Assembly: GCA_049646585.1 (NCBI GenBank)
Contig: JBARWC010000184.1
Coordinates: 29,110-93,109, forward strand
DNA from: G025836975 sp049646585
GTDB lineage: Bacteria > Pseudomonadota > Gammaproteobacteria > Burkholderiales > Burkholderiaceae_B
Direction of reading: 5' to 3'
DNA length: 64,000 nucleotides
A model generated the notes under the pieces. It was not told where the DNA came from and did no database searches. It saw only the letters and a list, made by a program, of their open reading frames with translations. The position numbers and the translations under genes were made by a program. Positions 60,278 to 64,000 of this stretch are shown piece after piece (position 1 is the first letter of the stretch; each line of letters begins with the position of its first letter).

Positions 60278-60778
60278 ATGAGTATTTCCAGGATTCCTGT
60301 GCTCCTTAGCAGGATTGCCGTGCATATTGCCGAAGTCCTGCTTGTGGTGCTGATGGGCATAACGGTTTACGCCGTTGTTGCGCGTTACCTGTTCAATGCG
60401 CCCAGCCTATACGCAATGGAGATCAGCACCTATGTACTGGTCGCCATTACCTGGCTGTCTATCGGTTGGGTTCATTACGAGAACCGGCATGTCTCGGTCG
60501 AATTCGCCGAGGCGAAACTTAGCGGAACCGCCAAGAAAATAGCGTACTGGATTACCCAGTGCACGGTTTTGCTGTTTTCCCTGGTGCTGGTCTGGGCTGG
60601 CTGCAATGTGGTGCTGACGGCCATCGAGAAGGCGTACAAGTCGCCTTCCCTGCTGAAAGTGCCCTTGTGGATTCCATACAGTTTCATTCCGCTCGGGGCT
60701 GCTTTGCTGGCGTTGATCGCCTTGAGCAAGTTCAAGGCCAAGCCCGCGCATACCCCGGAAACAGACAGGGAGATCTGA
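60278..60778 (+). CDS. TRAP transporter small permease subunit (DctQ-type)
   Basis: A 166-residue membrane protein with four hydrophobic helices (LLVVLMGITVYAVVARYLF, ISTYVLVAITWLSIGWV, and two later ones near residues 85-140). The segment ENRHVSVEF is typical of DctQ. The ATG at 60278 has GGAG 7 bases upstream; the frame is open further upstream but inside the hydrolase gene. The stop touches the DctM start. Confidence 0.93.
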   Translation: MSISRIPVLLSRIAVHIAEVLLVVLMGITVYAVVARYLFNAPSLYAMEISTYVLVAITWLSIGWVHYENRHVSVEFAEAKLSGTAKKIAYWITQCTVLLFSLVLVWAGCNVVLTAIEKAYKSPSLLKVPLWIPYSFIPLGAALLALIALSKFKAKPAHTPETDREI

Positions 60779-62071
60779 TTGGATCCGACGCTAATCTTCA
60801 CATTGATTCTGCTGGCCTTCGTCGTCTTGATGACCGTGGGCGCCCCCATCTTCGCGGCGCTGGGCGTGGCAAGCCTGCTGGGCATGTTCATGCAAGGCGG
60901 AATGAACGCGCTGAACGTCATTCCGTCCATATTGCATCGCGGCCTGGCAAGCTATTCCCTGATCTGCATTCCGCTCTTCATCCTGATGGGCGAGGTCATG
61001 GCCCGGACGAGCATAGGGGGCAAGCTCTATAACCTGTTCTATGTGTGGCTCAACCGCCTGCCGGGCGGCCTGGCCATTGCCAGCGTGGGCAGCTCCGCCG
61101 TCTTTGGCGCCATGAGCGGCGTCAGCGTGGCGGGCGCCGCCACCATAGGCCGGTTCGCCATCCCCGAAATGCTCAAGCGCAACTACGATCCGGGCCTGGC
61201 CGGAGGCGCGGTCGCCGCGGCGGGTTCTTTGGCCCTGCTGATTCCGCCCAGCATCGGTTTTGTGCTCTACGGCGAAATGGCGAATCAGTCCATAGGCAAG
61301 CTGTTTACGGCGGCCATACTGCCTGGTTTGCTGCTGACAGGGCTGATGATGGCCTACCTGTATGTGCTCATCAAGATCAAGCCCGAAATGGCTCCGCGTG
61401 AATCGACCAGGATTTCCTTCGCCGAGCGCTGGGCGACGGTGAAATACATATGGCCGGCCTGCCTGATGATACTGGCTGTGCTGGGCACCATCTATTTCGG
61501 CATTGCCACGCCCACCGAGGCCTCGGGCATCGGCGCGCTGGGAGCCTTCCTGATCGCGGCCTTCATGCGCGAGCTAAGCCTGAAGCTGGTCGTCGAGATA
61601 CTGCGTTCGACCATCGTCACAACGGGCATGATCCTGCTGATCCTGGCGGCCGCCCTGCTGTTCGGCTACATCATGACCCGCCTGATGATTCCCCAGAAAA
61701 TCGTCGGCCTGGTCGCGGCGCTCGACCAGCCGGGCTGGGTGGTTCTTCTGGTGACGCTGCTGTTCCTGATCGCCATCGGCATGTTCCTGGACATAGTGTC
61801 GGTCATCCTGATCACGACGCCCATCCTCCTGCCCATTATTACCGCCGCCGGCTATGATCCCATCTGGTTCGGCGTTGTAATGATCATCGCCTGCGAAATG
61901 GCCGTGATAACGCCACCCGTGGGTTTGAACCTGTATGTGATCAAGGGGATAGCGCCCCAGATCACCTTGGGGCAGATCATCAACGGCGCCTTGCCTTTCG
62001 TGCTGGTCGAACTGCTTTGCATAGGCATACTGGCCGTTTTTCCATCCATTGCGCTATGGCTGATCCGTTAG
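60779..62071 (+). CDS. TRAP transporter large permease subunit (DctM-type)
   Basis: A 430-residue inner-membrane protein with about 12 hydrophobic helices. Family segments are MGEVMARTSIGGKLYNLFY, AAAGSLALLIPPSIGFVLYG, ATPTEASGIGALGAFLIA and MAVITPPVGLNLYVIKGIAP. The start is a TTG directly after the DctQ stop (TGATTG), with GGGAG upstream, so the two permease subunits are translationally coupled. Confidence 0.94.
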   Translation: MDPTLIFTLILLAFVVLMTVGAPIFAALGVASLLGMFMQGGMNALNVIPSILHRGLASYSLICIPLFILMGEVMARTSIGGKLYNLFYVWLNRLPGGLAIASVGSSAVFGAMSGVSVAGAATIGRFAIPEMLKRNYDPGLAGGAVAAAGSLALLIPPSIGFVLYGEMANQSIGKLFTAAILPGLLLTGLMMAYLYVLIKIKPEMAPRESTRISFAERWATVKYIWPACLMILAVLGTIYFGIATPTEASGIGALGAFLIAAFMRELSLKLVVEILRSTIVTTGMILLILAAALLFGYIMTRLMIPQKIVGLVAALDQPGWVVLLVTLLFLIAIGMFLDIVSVILITTPILLPIITAAGYDPIWFGVVMIIACEMAVITPPVGLNLYVIKGIAPQITLGQIINGALPFVLVELLCIGILAVFPSIALWLIR

Positions 62072-62113
62072 GGCCTTATCCAGGCCGATGCGCGCGTACC
62101 GGAGAGCCGCGTC

Positions 62114-63019
62114 TTGAACATCAACCAGTTGAAGTATTTTGTCGCACTGGCGGAGGAACTGAACTTTACGCGCGCGGCGAAGCGGCTGCATATTTCGCAG
62201 CCGCCGCTAAGCAAGCAGATCGCGCTGCTTGAAGAAGAACTGTCGGTGCGGCTATTCAACCGCACCAGCCGCCGGGTGGAATTGACCGAGGCGGGCCGTA
62301 TCTATCTCTACGAAGTCAAAGCCATACTGGGCCGCTTGAATCGCGCCACGGCACGGGCGCGCTCGATAGAGCAGGGCATGGAGGGCGTCGTGGAGCTGGG
62401 CCTGTCCAGCTCGCACTTTCTCGGCCCCATGCCGCAGCTTATCGCCCAGTGCAATATCCACGCGCCGGATATTCGCCTCGTCTTGAACGAGATGCGGCCG
62501 AACGACCAGATACAGGCTTTGTACGACAGGACCATCGATATCAGCATCTGCCGCTACCGGGCGCCGGACAACCTGCTGAACAGCTTTCTTATTTGGGAAG
62601 ACCCGCCCGTCGTCGCCATGCTGGACTCGCATCCGCTGAGCCTGCGAGCGACCCTGCGCCTGGAGGACCTGGCGGGGCAGCGCATGGTGCTGCTGGAACG
62701 GGACAGTTCCTACTTCGCCACCGCCTTTCGCGCCACGTGCATGCAGATGGGAATCGACTTGCGGGGTTCGCAAGTGGTGGAAGAAGTGCCGGCCCTGCTG
62801 TATCTGGTGGAAGCCGGCCTGGGCATTTCGGTGGTGCCCTGGTCGGCGGCGCGCCGCGTGCCCGGCCTCGTTACGCGGCCCTTGTGCGACACGTCCTTGA
62901 ACACCGATGTGTACGCATTGGTCCGCCAAGACAACACCAAAGCCGCCATCTGGACCTTCATCGAGCTTGCGCGCCGGTTCGCCAGTTCGATGCCCAACCC
63001 TTTGCCGCAAGCGCTTTGA
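62114..63019 (+). CDS. LysR-family transcriptional regulator
   Basis: A 301-residue regulator starting at TTG (62114) with GGAGAG 7 bases upstream. The helix-turn-helix is LNFTRAAKRLHISQPPLSKQ and the C-terminal effector domain follows, with style close to the BenM/CatM branch. It lies 42 bp after DctM on the same strand and probably controls the TRAP-hydrolase operon, whose upstream region is rich in dyads. A non-AUG start may keep its level low. Confidence 0.94.
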   Translation: MNINQLKYFVALAEELNFTRAAKRLHISQPPLSKQIALLEEELSVRLFNRTSRRVELTEAGRIYLYEVKAILGRLNRATARARSIEQGMEGVVELGLSSSHFLGPMPQLIAQCNIHAPDIRLVLNEMRPNDQIQALYDRTIDISICRYRAPDNLLNSFLIWEDPPVVAMLDSHPLSLRATLRLEDLAGQRMVLLERDSSYFATAFRATCMQMGIDLRGSQVVEEVPALLYLVEAGLGISVVPWSAARRVPGLVTRPLCDTSLNTDVYALVRQDNTKAAIWTFIELARRFASSMPNPLPQAL

Positions 63020-63030
63020 GCGGCGCGGCG

Positions 63031-63504
63031 CTACTTGCGCCGCCGATACACCAGCGCAATCCGCGCAAACGCGACCTGCAGTTCCTTGGTGCCCGCCTGG
63101 AACACCACGGGCCGGCCGCGCGTCGTGAAGCAGATCAATCGCTTTGAGGCGACCAAGGGGATGAACTTGGCGAACTGGATGTCTTCCCAGGCGATCTCGC
63201 GCCGCCCCAGCCATGACTGCCGGATGCCGGACGCGCTGATGCTGGTTTCCGAAACCACCATATAGCGCGCCAGCACCACCAGGCCGATGAAGCAGGCGAT
63301 GATGCTGCCGGCGACCAGGGGGCTTATATTCTGGCCCACCGGGCCGGCGGCGGTGCGCACGATCTGGATGCCGATGAAGACCAGCACCGCGCAGGCCAGC
63401 ACCTTTATCCACTTGGGCCAGGCCACGCCCTTCAGGGGCAGGGGACCCAGTTCTTGCAGCATTTGCGCATGCTCTTCAGGGCTGGGTTTCTGGTGGGCGA
63501 ACAT
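63031..63504 (-). CDS. small membrane protein with PH-like C-terminal domain
   Basis: A 157-residue protein with two hydrophobic helices (LACAVLVFIGIQIV, SIIACFIGLVVLARYMVV) near residues 30-80. A soluble C-terminal part follows, in which SETSISASGIRQSWLGRREI and WEDIQFAKFI resemble bacterial PH-like (YdbS/DUF-type) domains. No enzyme motif is seen. The ATG at 63504 was chosen because a longer frame to 63585 runs into the next gene's 3' end. It lies 5 bp after the HMG-CoA-lyase-type gene and may be co-transcribed with it. Function is unknown. Confidence 0.7.
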   Translation of the reverse strand: MFAHQKPSPEEHAQMLQELGPLPLKGVAWPKWIKVLACAVLVFIGIQIVRTAAGPVGQNISPLVAGSIIACFIGLVVLARYMVVSETSISASGIRQSWLGRREIAWEDIQFAKFIPLVASKRLICFTTRGRPVVFQAGTKELQVAFARIALVYRRRK

Positions 63505-63509
63505 GGGCC

Positions 63510-64000
63510 TTACGCCGCCCTGCGCGCCGCCAGGGCGTTGCCCGCGCGGCTGGAGGACTTGCGGCCGATGTATTGTGAAATCCACTGGCCGATGTCGACG
63601 ACCGCGTCCAGGTCGATGCCGGTTTCTATGCCCAGTCCGCGCATCATGTACAGGACGTCTTCGGTGGCCACGTTGCCGGTTGCGCCCTTGGCGTAGAGGC
63701 AGCCGCCTATGCCGGCCACCGAGGTGTGGAAGATGGTGATGCCGGCTTCCATGGCAGCCATGATGTTGGGCAGGGACTGGCCGTAGGTGTCGTGGAAGTG
63801 GCCTGATACCCGGGACGGGTCGACGATTTCGGTGACGGCGCGCATGACGCGGCCCACCTGCACGGCCGTGCCCACGCCTATGGTGTCGGCCACGTCGATT
63901 TCATCGCAGCCCATGGCCAGCATGCGCCGGGCGACGTCCACCACGGATTCGATGGGGGTTTCGCCCTGGTAGGGGCAGCCCAGCGCGCAGCTGATGCTGC
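63510..64000 (-). CDS. hydroxymethylglutaryl-CoA lyase-type protein (5' part outside window)
   Basis: The frame is open to the right edge, so only the C-terminal ~163 residues are seen. Visible features are the ISCALGCPYQGET segment, the metal-binding GHFHDTYGQSLPN with two histidines, and the catalytic-cysteine loop as GIGGCLYAKGATGNVATED (family form GGCPYAKGASGN). This fits the HMG-CoA lyase family, which splits HMG-CoA to acetoacetate and acetyl-CoA in leucine breakdown. Related aldolases of the DRE-TIM family in this lineage act on other acyl-CoAs, so the exact substrate is open. Confidence 0.88.
   Translation of the reverse strand, partial: SISCALGCPYQGETPIESVVDVARRMLAMGCDEIDVADTIGVGTAVQVGRVMRAVTEIVDPSRVSGHFHDTYGQSLPNIMAAMEAGITIFHTSVAGIGGCLYAKGATGNVATEDVLYMMRGLGIETGIDLDAVVDIGQWISQYIGRKSSSRAGNALAARRAA

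Noticed and set aside
1..64000. rRNA, tRNA, CRISPR, insertion sequences, integrases, attachment sites
   Set aside because: None was recognisable by reading; there are no repeat-spacer arrays, transposase-like proteins or terminal inverted repeats with target duplications.

Overview
The window is GC-rich chromosomal DNA from a beta-proteobacterium. It most resembles the Alcaligenaceae (the Bordetella, Achromobacter, Pusillimonas group). The grounds are the many solute-receptor genes (three Bug-type tripartite tricarboxylate receptors, two TRAP systems, several ABC systems), the assimilatory APS-type cysH with cysD and cysN, and the general gene style. Genus-level placement is inference. No rRNA, tRNA, CRISPR array, insertion sequence or prophage was seen, and the gene order looks like ordinary backbone mixed with accessory catabolic clusters.

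Layout. 1-4.6 kb: the end of an RpiR/SIS regulator and a TAXI-type TRAP transporter. 4.7-8 kb: kbl-tdh (threonine to glycine and acetyl-CoA) and an RluA-family pseudouridine synthase. 8-12.2 kb (minus strand): a polar amino acid ABC transporter ending in an asparaginase. 12.3-17.9 kb: rpoN (sigma-54), two divergently transcribed sigma-54 activators (one without a sensory domain, one with a receiver domain), a family 2 glycosyltransferase and a small proline-rich protein. 18.1-37.0 kb: eight plus-strand genes, mostly overlapping by 4-8 bp, for alpha-glucan and trehalose metabolism (glgA, glgE, treS-maltokinase fusion, glgB, glgX, treZ, malQ, treY). 37-41.6 kb: glutamate dehydrogenase divergent from cysH-cysD-cysN. 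41.7-43.4 kb: a Bug receptor and a Crp/Fnr-type regulator. 43.6-52 kb: a branched-chain-amino-acid-type ABC transporter enclosed by two acyl-CoA-ligase-type enzymes. 52-58.4 kb: an orphan amino acid binding protein, two Bug receptors, a degenerate ABC ATPase, an M24 peptidase-like protein and a LysR regulator. 58.5-63 kb: a DctP-DctQ-DctM TRAP operon with an isochorismatase-type hydrolase inside it and a LysR gene behind it. The window ends in a small membrane protein and the 3' part of an HMG-CoA-lyase-type gene.

How parts fit together. The glucan operon encodes both directions of exchange between storage glucan and trehalose. TreY and TreZ release trehalose from glucan. TreS with maltokinase turns trehalose into maltose-1-phosphate, and GlgE returns it to glucan. 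GlgA and GlgB build and branch the glucan, while GlgX and MalQ trim and reshuffle it.

The most notable observation is that the 256-bp gap in front of glgA holds two back-to-back matches to the -24/-12 sigma-54 promoter (17952-17968 minus, 17974-17990 plus). They face the proline-rich gene and glgA. A third strong match (13818-13834 minus) lies in front of rpoN itself. Together with the adjacent rpoN and two activator genes, this suggests a self-contained sigma-54 module controlling glycogen and trehalose metabolism. The motifs are seen directly; the regulatory link is inference.
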